DNA of 26,878 bases from SLST01 sp046538735. GTDB taxonomy: Bacteria; Spirochaetota; Spirochaetia; DSM-27196; SLST01. Positions 15,354 through 22,296 of this stretch are shown piece after piece; the stretch's first letter is position 1; each line of letters opens with the position of its first letter. The notes below the pieces were generated by a model, which made no database searches, was not told the origin of the DNA, and saw nothing but the letters and a program-made list of their open reading frames with translations. Both the position numbers and the translations under genes were made by a program. Location of the stretch: assembly GCA_046538735.1 (NCBI GenBank), contig JBKHII010000042.1, forward strand, positions 1-26,878. The letters are read 5' to 3'.

Positions 15354-17411
15354 TCATCCTCCTTGAGCAGTGGTGTGAAGCGAAACCGGCCGGAACTCGA
15401 CCCCGGTCGGGACGAAGTACTTGGAGAAGAACTCGTAGTAATTGAGTCGCAGCGACTGGATCCCCGCCGAGAGCCCTTCCAATGCGATCACCAACGCGTT
15501 CCCCGCGACGAGCACGATCAGAGACACGACCGAAACGCCTTCCGGCGCGATCATTGCTTCGATCTGGAAGAACGCGACCATCAGCATCACGTGCGCGATC
15601 CCGAGCCCGGCGACCCGCATGAACGACAGCGTGTTCGCGAGGTAGCCGGAGAAGATCTCCAGCAGCTCGATCGCCCAGTCCATGACCCACATCGCAGGCG
15701 ACGAAGCGGAGCGACCGTCGCGGCGGGCGCGCGCCGCATGAATCGGAAACTTCGCGAAGAGCGCGACCGCCGGGATGACGATGAGCAAGCCCGCGACCGT
15801 GAGATCCGGGAGCACTCGGAATCCGCTCCGGGCAAAGACGGCGGCGACCCACACACCGGTCGCGTAGATGACACCACCGAGAATCCCCTCCTTGTGGAAG
15901 AACAGCTCGAGCCACTCGTGCCGTCTGATCCTGTTGATCCAGTTGATGATGAGACCCGCCCCGATCACCGCAATACCGAAGTAGATCGTGATCGTGAGGA
16001 TCTCCATCAGGTTCCGCACCGGGCCGGCTTCCGCCCGTCCCACGACCACGCCATGGTAGTCGAACCAGAGCGGAGGGAAGAGCTCCAAGCCGAAGTACGC
16101 ACCGAAGATGACCCCCATCACGATGCTCGCGCCACCGCACCACACCAGCAGCCGCGAGATCTCGCGGTACCCGGGAGAGCGCAGAACGCGCCGGCCCACC
16201 AAGCCGAGCACGACGAGCACGAGGCCATGGCCGGCGTCGCCGAACATCAGCCCGAACATGAGCAGATACGCAAGGGCCACGAGCGGCGTAGGATCGATTG
16301 TCCCGTACTCGGGTATCCCGAAGTTGCGAACGAGCATCTGAAACGGTCTAAGGAAGGCAGGGTTCCGCAGCTCGACCGGGACCTTTTGAGGACGGCTTTG
16401 GGCCGACGGTTGACTCCCGGTCTCCATGTCCGCGACCGCATGCCACTCCAGGTGGCAGTCGTCGCCGGCCGCGGCGCGTACCGCCTCGTCCACACGCTCC
16501 CGCTTTCTCCTCGGGACCCAGCCGGAGAACACGACGGCGTACTCGCTCTCGCTCGACTCGCTGCGGATCGTGAGCAGGAGCTCCACTACCCGGAGCTTGC
16601 GCCACTCGGTCTCGAGCTGTGGCTTCCGGTCGGCCACGAGCGCCCGGATCCGATCGGCCTGCTCCTCCTGCTCGGCACGGAGCAGTGCGAGTCGTTCGTC
16701 CGCCTGTTCCAGCGCATCGATTCCCCGGCCGTCGGCGACGCGCGGCAGCTCCTCGGGTCGAAACCCGCTCTCGGCGAGCACTCGGTCGGTGTCGCTCGCG
16801 TTCCGCTTCATCGCGATCACGACCACGTGGCGCTCCTTGCCTTCCGCTTCCGCCTCGATCACGAGTCCGGACAGCCGGCCGATCTCCCGGTCGAGCGCTC
16901 CGAGCCGCGACTCCGAAACCGTTCCGTAGCGCACGTCCAGGAGGCGTCTTCGCTCGTCGGTACCGTCTCGAACGCCGCTCCCAAGAAGGGCGACGCTTCC
17001 CGCCTGCCCGGCCGCGGCAATCTGTCGCCGAACGTCCGCGACGCGGTTGATCCTACGCTGGATCTCTCCCTGGCGCGTTCGATAGCGTTCCACGTCGCGC
17101 GCGAGGCGGTCGATGCGCCCGTTGATCTCCGATACGTCGACATCGCCCCGGGCGTCGGCGATCTCCGCCGCGGCTGGCGTGCCGAACCCGCCCGTCTGCA
17201 GGAGCTGCTCGATCCTCCGCCGCGTCTCCTCGACCGCTTGACGTCGGTCGTGGACGCTCGCGGCGTGCAGGCGCGCACCGAGATCGGGACGGATCTCCGA
17301 AAGCCGGTTGAACTGCACGGCGCCCACGTCCAGGAGCGCTCGAGATACCGCTTCCGATCGCCCGCGCAATACGACCGCAGTGAGATGGACCATCTCCGAC
17401 GTGAAGATCAT
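15354..17411 (-). CDS. atpI: V/A-type ATPase subunit I (membrane stator, a-subunit)
   Basis: A 685-residue stator subunit forming the ion half-channels against ring K. Residues 1 to about 330 are the cytosolic coiled-coil arm that anchors the peripheral stalks. From FGIPEYGTIDPTPLVALAYLLMFGLMFGDAGHG (near 365) onward there are about seven to eight membrane helices, including the NTLSFMRVAGLGIAHVMLMVAFFQIE segment whose arginine is the essential channel residue in this family. ATG overlaps the subunit C stop (ATGA). Confidence 0.96.
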   Translation of the reverse strand: MIFTSEMVHLTAVVLRGRSEAVSRALLDVGAVQFNRLSEIRPDLGARLHAASVHDRRQAVEETRRRIEQLLQTGGFGTPAAAEIADARGDVDVSEINGRIDRLARDVERYRTRQGEIQRRINRVADVRRQIAAAGQAGSVALLGSGVRDGTDERRRLLDVRYGTVSESRLGALDREIGRLSGLVIEAEAEGKERHVVVIAMKRNASDTDRVLAESGFRPEELPRVADGRGIDALEQADERLALLRAEQEEQADRIRALVADRKPQLETEWRKLRVVELLLTIRSESSESEYAVVFSGWVPRRKRERVDEAVRAAAGDDCHLEWHAVADMETGSQPSAQSRPQKVPVELRNPAFLRPFQMLVRNFGIPEYGTIDPTPLVALAYLLMFGLMFGDAGHGLVLVVLGLVGRRVLRSPGYREISRLLVWCGGASIVMGVIFGAYFGLELFPPLWFDYHGVVVGRAEAGPVRNLMEILTITIYFGIAVIGAGLIINWINRIRRHEWLELFFHKEGILGGVIYATGVWVAAVFARSGFRVLPDLTVAGLLIVIPAVALFAKFPIHAARARRDGRSASSPAMWVMDWAIELLEIFSGYLANTLSFMRVAGLGIAHVMLMVAFFQIEAMIAPEGVSVVSLIVLVAGNALVIALEGLSAGIQSLRLNYYEFFSKYFVPTGVEFRPVSLHTTAQGG

Positions 17412-18475
17412 ATGAGCTCCTCAACCCGCTCCGGGGCGAGCTCGTAGTACTTCGCGTTCAAGACCGAGACCAGGAGTCGGATCTCGTTGTGCGTGAGCAG
17501 TACGTACGCGAGGAAGGTGCCGATTGTGAACGGGTACCCGCCCAATGTGCGGTGAATCTCCTGGAAGAGAATCGAACGCAACATCTCCTCGATCAGGGCG
17601 AGCCGTTCTACGCCGCGCGTCTCGTCGTCCGGTCCTCCGGCGACGAGTGAGGCGTAACGTGAAGCGAGCGCCGCCGTCAGCTGATCCACCGGTCGATCCG
17701 AACGAGCGGCGACGCGCAATCGATCAACGGAGAGCATCCACCCTCCCGGCAGAATCGACTCGGTCAGCTCGCTCTCGTCCAACTCGTAGGAGCGCCTCAT
17801 GCGAACGATCCAGTTGACGTTTCTGATGTCCGTCTGGATGCCGAGCAGGCGGAGTGCCACCTCGGCGTCGCGGTCGCTGAGTCGTTCCGCCGCTTCGGTG
17901 AGATGCTCGGCGTACCACCTGTCCAGTGCGGTCTCCACGTGGAACAGCGTGCCAACCTCCGCTACCCTGCTCAGATGCTCCCGAATCGCCGAGAGATACG
18001 GGCGTCCTTCGAGCGCGTGCACGAGCCCGTCCACGGAGGAGGCGTTGATGCAATGATCCACAGCAAGGCCGTGCACTCCTTCCCCGCGAATCACGTACGC
18101 AACCTTCTCATCGATCGGCCGACCCCGCACGGTACGCTCGAACCAGAGCCTGAGCGCCTGCTTCGCGGATACGACCTCGAGCTCATCGAGTACGGCGCTC
18201 ACGAAGGGAGCGATTTCGCGCGGCGCGTAGCGCTCGAGACCTCCAACGGCGCGCCGTTCAACGTTCACGAGCTCGAGCTCGGCAAGCTTCACGTCGCCGG
18301 TGCGGTTGTACGCCTCCGCGGCCGACTCGTAGCGAGTCCCCGAGAGCATGGCGATCGCCTCCACGAACGAGCGGGCACGGGCGAGAGCGCGATAGAACTC
18401 GTCGTCCAGCAGCTTGCTGATTCTGCCGCGAAGCTTCGCGTTGAGAAAGGCGTACGTGGCAAGACCGCCGCCCAT
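17408..18475 (-). CDS. atpC: V/A-type ATPase subunit C (d-type rotor cap)
   Basis: A 355-residue all-helical subunit that sits on the K ring and holds the central stalk. The start GGGLATYAFLNAKLRGRISKLLDDEFYRALARARSFVEAIAMLSGTRYES is typical, as are the internal repeats DIRNVNWIVRMRRSYELDESELTESILPGG and the end TIGTFLAYVLLTHNEIRLLVSVLNAKYYELAPERVEELI (the IR.L..I..GK-like motif). The ATG directly follows the preceding stop (TGAATG) and its own stop overlaps the subunit I start. Confidence 0.93.
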   Translation of the reverse strand: MGGGLATYAFLNAKLRGRISKLLDDEFYRALARARSFVEAIAMLSGTRYESAAEAYNRTGDVKLAELELVNVERRAVGGLERYAPREIAPFVSAVLDELEVVSAKQALRLWFERTVRGRPIDEKVAYVIRGEGVHGLAVDHCINASSVDGLVHALEGRPYLSAIREHLSRVAEVGTLFHVETALDRWYAEHLTEAAERLSDRDAEVALRLLGIQTDIRNVNWIVRMRRSYELDESELTESILPGGWMLSVDRLRVAARSDRPVDQLTAALASRYASLVAGGPDDETRGVERLALIEEMLRSILFQEIHRTLGGYPFTIGTFLAYVLLTHNEIRLLVSVLNAKYYELAPERVEELI

Positions 18476-18790
18476 TCAGCGTCCTCCCGTGATCAGGTCC
18501 ACCGATCGTCGGACCGCCGCGGCTATACGCGGGTCCCGCTCCGGAGCGAACTCTCGAGCATCCTCCCGGAGCCGTGCCTCCGCTCGCGCAACGCGCCCAT
18601 CCTGCTCATCGCGAAGCGCCGCGAGCTCCTCTCGGACGCGGGCATCCGCCGCAGCGTGAGCATCGCGCAGCGTGCGGCTCTCGATCTCCGAGAACTCCGC
18701 GCGCGTTTTCGCGGCCTCCTGCTTCGCATCGCCCACGATCCGGGACGCCTGCGCCTCGGCCTCCAGAACCTCTTCAATAATCTCGAGCAT
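18476..18790 (-). CDS. V/A-type ATPase subunit H/G (peripheral-stalk coiled coil)
   Basis: A 104-residue, highly charged coiled-coil protein (EIIEEVLEAEAQASRIVGDAKQEAAKTRAEFSEIESRTLRDAHAAADARVREELAAL). Size, composition and first place among the ATPase genes fit the small peripheral-stalk subunit (AhaH/VatF/G) that pairs with subunit E. The sequence itself has no unique motif, so the call rests on context. The ATG begins immediately after the antiporter stop, and its stop directly precedes the subunit C ATG. Confidence 0.75.
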   Translation of the reverse strand: MLEIIEEVLEAEAQASRIVGDAKQEAAKTRAEFSEIESRTLRDAHAAADARVREELAALRDEQDGRVARAEARLREDAREFAPERDPRIAAAVRRSVDLITGGR

Positions 18791-20047
18791 CTACCGATCC
18801 TCCGTCTCCACGCGAATCTCGCCCGCGCGCTGGAGACCGAGCTTTGTCAGTACCGGGCCGAACAGCTCGAAAACGATGGAGGTTGCGGTAACCGTGGTGA
18901 TGACCGAACGTCCGATCATCTCGCCCATCGGTCCGAGCGGCGTGAACTCCTGATTGACGACGAGCGCGAGACCGATCGCAACGCCGGCCTGCGAGAGAAT
19001 GCCGAGACCCAGGTACTTCCGGATGACCTCGTCCGCCTTGCCGATGACGGCTCCGAGGAAGGAGCCCGAGATCAGTCCGGCGCTCCTCGCGAAGATGTAG
19101 ACCACGCCGATCAGACCGAGCGTGGGGAGCGCGGCAAGATGGAGATTCGCCCCCGCGAGCACGAAGAAGAGCACGAACAGCAGGGGCATTTGGCGGCTGA
19201 GCTCATTCTTGATCCGGGCAAGGACATGAGACGGCTGCGTATTGACCACGAAGATCCCGAGCACCATGTTCGTCAGGATGAGCGAGAGGTGGAACACCTG
19301 GGTCAGTCCAACGGTGATCAGGACCATCGCAAAGGTAAGCGGAAGCACGTCGCGATCGTACCTGAGCGAGCGCATCATGAGCGAGTACGGCACGGCCATC
19401 GCCAGACCGATCCCGATACTGAGCCCGATCTCTTCCAGCGGTACGAGCACGAGCGCCGCCACGTCCGCTCCGCCTCCCGCCTGCACCTCCGGAAGCAGGG
19501 TCCGCGCGATCGCGGACGCAAACCCGAAGATCACGATCGCGAGCCCGTCGTCGAACCCTACGACCGAGTACAGCGCCTTCGTGAGCGGCCCGCGCGCGTT
19601 GTACTCCTGGATAACCGCGACCGTCCCGGCAGGCGCGCTCGCCGGCGCAACGGCCCCGAAGATGAGCGCGAGCGGCAGGTTCCGCGTCAGGAGGTAGACT
19701 GCCCCGGTCACGACACCGAACGCTGCGAACGACTCGAGGAAGATGATGAGTATCAAGCCGCGACCTTGCCGCTTCAGGTCCGCGAAGCTGAGCTCGAGCC
19801 CGATGCTCACGGCCACGAAGGCGAGCGCGATGTCGGTAATGAACGAGAGCGCCTCCCGAAACGACGGCGTGATGAACCCGAGTAGACCCGGGCCCAGGAC
19901 AACGCCAACGATCATGAACCCCACGATCGAGGGGAGCCGAAGGAAACGCATCGAACGCCCGGCGTAGAACGCGATCAGCGTGACCACGCCGACGACCAGC
20001 AAGGACGGGAGCGGATGCGACTGGAAGAACTCTTGTGCGACGCTCAT
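18791..20047 (-). CDS. CPA2-family cation/proton antiporter
   Basis: A 418-residue membrane protein with about 12-13 hydrophobic helices, of the CPA2 (KefB/NapA-like) family. The start LPSIVGFMIVGVVLGPGLLGFITP and the segment APASAPAGTVAVIQEYNARGPLTKALYSVVGFDDGLAIVIFGFASAIA are characteristic. The DD pair in GFDDGLAI occupies the transport-site position (ND or DD in electrogenic antiporters, QD in KefC). No C-terminal TrkA-N domain is present. It lies inside the ATPase operon, 16 nt after the EIIA gene and touching the H/G gene, so it probably exchanges Na+ or K+ for the protons moved by the rotary enzyme; the cation is not known. Confidence 0.88.
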   Translation of the reverse strand: MSVAQEFFQSHPLPSLLVVGVVTLIAFYAGRSMRFLRLPSIVGFMIVGVVLGPGLLGFITPSFREALSFITDIALAFVAVSIGLELSFADLKRQGRGLILIIFLESFAAFGVVTGAVYLLTRNLPLALIFGAVAPASAPAGTVAVIQEYNARGPLTKALYSVVGFDDGLAIVIFGFASAIARTLLPEVQAGGGADVAALVLVPLEEIGLSIGIGLAMAVPYSLMMRSLRYDRDVLPLTFAMVLITVGLTQVFHLSLILTNMVLGIFVVNTQPSHVLARIKNELSRQMPLLFVLFFVLAGANLHLAALPTLGLIGVVYIFARSAGLISGSFLGAVIGKADEVIRKYLGLGILSQAGVAIGLALVVNQEFTPLGPMGEMIGRSVITTVTATSIVFELFGPVLTKLGLQRAGEIRVETEDR

Positions 20048-20063
20048 GTCCGGAATCTCCGCC

Positions 20064-20873
20064 TCAGAAGCTGAGCGACCCGGCGGCGTAGGTGAGGTCC
20101 TGAACCGTCACCACGACTCCGGTCTGCGCGTCCGGATCCCCGGTGATCTCCTGGATCTGCCGGATCAGGCTGTTCGTCGTCTGCTTCTCGGCGAGCGCGA
20201 GGATCATGCGACCGTCCTGCGCGCTCTTCTCAGTCCAGAACGCCGCGAACAGCGGCATCGAGAAGAGATAGGCGCCGGCGTTGCGCGTCTCCACCACCGA
20301 GATCGAACCGGGAACGACGGACGAGAGCAGGTTGAGAATCTCCTCGAAGTAGTCGAGGTTCTGCACGAAGATCTGGAAGAGAACGCGCTCCTTGCTCAAC
20401 AACTCCTCGTCGTACGCGAGGTTCGCGAGCAGAAGCTCGCGCGCCGCGACCCGGTCGTCCACGCGCCGAAGACCCTCGGCCACCGCCGACTGCGATGCGA
20501 CCTTCGAGATGGCGGAGAGAAGCTTGATGTGGTTGTTGCGCTGCCCACGGGGGCCCACGATGAAGAAGAAGAGGTCCGTGGGCGTACCGTCGATACTGCG
20601 AAAGTCGATCGGCTCGTCAAGCGTTACGAGGCCGACGATGAACTCGCCGATCCCGTCCAGCGTGCAATGCGGGATCGCGATCCCGTGACCGAGCCCCGTG
20701 GAGCCGAGCTGCTCGCGCTCGGCGAGCGCCCGGTAGACGGCCTCCGCCGTCAGATCCGACGCGAACGGATTCTTCACGGCGAGCTCGGCAATCTCCCGAA
20801 GCACGGCGTCCGCGCTCGGCGCGGAGAGCGACAGTCTGATCGAGTTCTCGTGCAACGACTTCGCAATCGGCAT
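20064..20873 (-). CDS. EIIA (PTS-Ntr type) with C-terminal PII-like extension
   Basis: A 269-residue two-part protein. Residues 1 to about 150 are an EIIA type-2 domain with phospho-acceptor H69 in GHGIAIPHCTL after the EREQLGSTGL segment. Residues about 158-269 form an extra domain (RVLFQIFVQNLDYFEEILNLLSSVVPGSISVVETRNAGAYLF..., ILALAEKQTTNSLIRQIQEI..., TGVVVTVQDL) whose beta-alpha-beta pattern resembles ferredoxin-like PII/nitrogen-regulator folds; this resemblance is my impression, not a motif match. The ATG at 20873 has a GAGGAGG site and is 1 nt after the upstream stop; the open frame further upstream is a shadow. It directly precedes the antiporter gene and may control it. Confidence 0.85.
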   Translation of the reverse strand: MPIAKSLHENSIRLSLSAPSADAVLREIAELAVKNPFASDLTAEAVYRALAEREQLGSTGLGHGIAIPHCTLDGIGEFIVGLVTLDEPIDFRSIDGTPTDLFFFIVGPRGQRNNHIKLLSAISKVASQSAVAEGLRRVDDRVAARELLLANLAYDEELLSKERVLFQIFVQNLDYFEEILNLLSSVVPGSISVVETRNAGAYLFSMPLFAAFWTEKSAQDGRMILALAEKQTTNSLIRQIQEITGDPDAQTGVVVTVQDLTYAAGSLSF

Positions 20874-20874
20874 G

Positions 20875-21591
20875 CTATCCTCCTCGAGGCAACTGCGCCT
20901 CACGACGCGCCAGCTCGTCGAGCGCTTCCTCGTGCGACTCGCACGAGAGCAGCGACTCAATCGTCGATCTATCTCTGAAGAGCAGCGTGATTCTCTTGAG
21001 CAAGCGGAGGTGGACGGCTTCGCTCGTGGTGCCGAGCAGAAAGAAGATGTGGACCGGTTCTCCGTCCGGAGCGTTGAAGTCGGTCCCGTCGCGGCATATC
21101 CCAAGAATCACGGCGGGCGCGTCCTCGGGATTCTCCGAAGGACGCCTCACGTGCGGGACCGCCACTCCATGGCCGATCGCGGTCGAGGAGAGCGTCTCCC
21201 GTGCAAGCAGCAGCTTCACGTACGCGCCCAGATCGGGAACGAGGCCGCGATCGGCGAGAGGAGATGCCAGCCGGGCGAGAACGTGCCGGGGCTCGCCCGG
21301 TGTGATCGGGTCGACCACGGTGGACCGGTCGATCATGGGAACGAGTTGGACGACTCCGTGCGTCGCGTCCAGAAACGAGGCGAGCTCGTTCCGCGGCAGC
21401 ACCTGCATGCGCGACAGCAGCCAGTCGTCGAGCACCGACTTCAGGAAACGCCACTGGCCGCCGACGCGGGCGCAGGGGATCTCGCTGCGCTGGATCATTC
21501 GGTGGATGGTGCGCTCTCCGAGCTTGAGGTACGCCGCCGTCTCGCTGAGCGTCAGCACCTCGTCACTGGTGGGCATATCATGACTTTTCAT
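20875..21591 (-). CDS. HTH (excisionase-type)-EIIA fusion regulator
   Basis: About 238 residues. An excisionase/MerR-type helix-turn-helix occupies residues about 12-60 (VLTLSETAAYLKLGERTIHRMIQRSEIPCARVGGQWRFLKSVLDDWL). An EIIA type-2 domain follows (about 88-236) with phospho-acceptor H147 in GHGVAVPHVRR and the strand GEPVHIFFLLGT. It looks like a DNA-binding regulator controlled by PTS phosphorylation. As first gene behind the operon promoter it could autoregulate the whole ATPase operon. Start is uncertain: ATGs at 21606, 21591 and 21576 are in frame. 21606 would leave nearly no leader; 21591 has a weak CGGATGG upstream and is used here. Confidence 0.85.
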   Translation of the reverse strand: MKSHDMPTSDEVLTLSETAAYLKLGERTIHRMIQRSEIPCARVGGQWRFLKSVLDDWLLSRMQVLPRNELASFLDATHGVVQLVPMIDRSTVVDPITPGEPRHVLARLASPLADRGLVPDLGAYVKLLLARETLSSTAIGHGVAVPHVRRPSENPEDAPAVILGICRDGTDFNAPDGEPVHIFFLLGTTSEAVHLRLLKRITLLFRDRSTIESLLSCESHEEALDELARREAQLPRGG

Positions 21592-21592
21592 G
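21579..21592. promoter_or_regulatory. candidate operator at the start of the HTH-EIIA gene
   Basis: CATGA, 4-nt spacer and TCATG form a perfect short inverted repeat about 16-30 nt downstream of the predicted RNA start. It sits where an autoregulator could block transcription or translation. The repeat is short and may be chance. Confidence 0.25.
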
Positions 21593-21614
21593 CCATCCGT
21601 TGACATTACGTGCC

Positions 21615-21643
21615 ATATTAGGCGCACGATCGGTAATGGTCAA
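21615..21643 (-). promoter_or_regulatory. promoter of the EIIA/antiporter/V-ATPase operon
   Basis: Minus strand: TTGACC (21643-21638), 17-bp spacer, TAATAT (21620-21615), predicted start near 21608. No other gap in the next 12 kb is long enough to hold an obvious promoter, so this probably drives all genes down to ptsN and perhaps the ACT gene. Confidence 0.6.
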
Positions 21644-21802
21644 GCGGATTCGATCAGACGGTCGTGAAGCGCGCCGAAAATGTCACCGAGCTTGCAGATC
21701 GGACCCCTGTAACCCACGATCGCAGCGGCAGATGGCATAGTAACCGCCGCCCGCCCCTCATGCAGCGCCACAAATCGCCTCCGGACCGCGAGTTCCGAGC
21801 GG

Positions 21803-22068
21803 TCAATCTGCAGGGTCAGTGACATTTCCCTGGTCTGCGATCCGTTTGTTCACGCTGTCGATCATCGCGGTGATCTCGTTGATCGCGGCAGCCGTGTCGC
21901 TCATGTTGGCCGCGAGATCCTTTCCGGAGCCGCCGAGGTTGAGCGCAGTGGCCTTCACCGACCAAACGATCGCCTCCATTCTCTCCATCGTCGCGTGTCC
22001 GTAGGTCTCTACGTCGTCAGCTTCGTCCGAGCCGGAGGGTGCAGGTGGTGCGTCAGGCCGAGAAATAT
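21803..22068 (-). pseudogene. remnant of a methyl-accepting chemotaxis protein
   Basis: A fragment on the minus strand reads MERMEAIVWSVKATALNLGG, then SGKDLAANMSDTAAAINEITAMIDSVNKRIADQGNVT (core about 21826-21990). This is the beginning of the cytoplasmic signalling region of spirochaete-type chemoreceptors, where a typical sequence is DLA.NM.ETAAA.N.I...I.SV..Q...Q. Neither the sensor/membrane part nor the methylation helices and kinase-binding tip are present, and the frame stops at 21803, just after a short repeat shared with 22193-22210. It is a broken gene piece left by rearrangement. No start or ribosome site fits it. Confidence 0.6.
21808..21825. repeat. direct repeat, copy 1
   Basis: CTGCAGGGTCAGTGACAT matches 22193-22210 at 17 of 18 positions in the same orientation. 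It marks the exact end of the chemoreceptor similarity, so it looks like a recombination or insertion boundary. The remaining stretch to the operon promoter (21644-21807) has no recognisable gene. Confidence 0.5.
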
Positions 22069-22209
22069 CACGAACCTTGCAGGTCGAATTTCTCCAACTC
22101 GCGGCACGGGCACGAGTTGCTCCATCGACTGCACAGCCTACGGCGCCGGAACCGGCAAGTCCCGGCAACATCAGCACTTGACCGCCTGCGACCTGCAAGG
22201 TCAGTGACA
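22066..22209. mobile_element. 144-bp element with imperfect 21-bp terminal inverted repeats (MITE-like)
   Basis: The left end (22066-22086) and the reverse complement of the right end (22209-22189) agree at 18 of 21 positions; both contain ACCTTGCAGGTCG. The inside encodes nothing recognisable. The right end is also the direct repeat shared with 21808-21825. This is consistent with a miniature or decayed insertion element next to the chemoreceptor fragment. No transposase is present, and target duplications were not identified. Confidence 0.4.
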
Positions 22210-22210
22210 T
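22193..22210. repeat. direct repeat, copy 2
   Basis: CTGCAAGGTCAGTGACAT, one mismatch from 21808-21825 and 385 bp away. It overlaps the right terminus of the 144-bp inverted-repeat element. Confidence 0.5.
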
Positions 22211-22245
22211 GCTGGTCAGTTCGGCGGTCTCGAGGAGGAAAGCGT

Positions 22246-22274
22246 TTGCCCCTCACGATCTCGTACGCTATCCT
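22246..22274 (+). promoter_or_regulatory. possible promoter of the LacI-sensor/GGDEF gene
   Basis: TTGCCC (22246-22251), 17-bp spacer and TATCCT (22269-22274) on the plus strand would start RNA near 22281, 16 nt before the ATG at 22297. The same TTG is also a possible start codon behind an AGGAGG site at 22233-22238, so the two readings compete. Confidence 0.4.
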
Positions 22275-22296
22275 GTGCCATCGAAAGCAGTTCCAC

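Noticed and set aside
15351..17447. Long open frame (about 700 codons) on the plus strand opposite subunit I; similar long frames lie opposite recN (4265-6229), subunit B (10847-12409) and the C/H/antiporter genes (17903-19885)
   Set aside because: Their translations are Arg/His/Asp-rich without family motifs, whereas the minus-strand frames encode clear family members. They are antisense shadows in high-GC DNA.
21640..21825. Small minus-strand frame beginning MSLTLQ
   Set aside because: Its start is simply the 18-bp repeat; the rest has no protein-like character and no ribosome site, and it contains the operon promoter region.
22039..22245. Upstream extension of the LacI-sensor/GGDEF frame
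   Set aside because: The extension crosses the inverted-repeat element and encodes Arg/His/Ser-rich sequence unlike the sensor family; starts at 22246 or 22297 are better supported.
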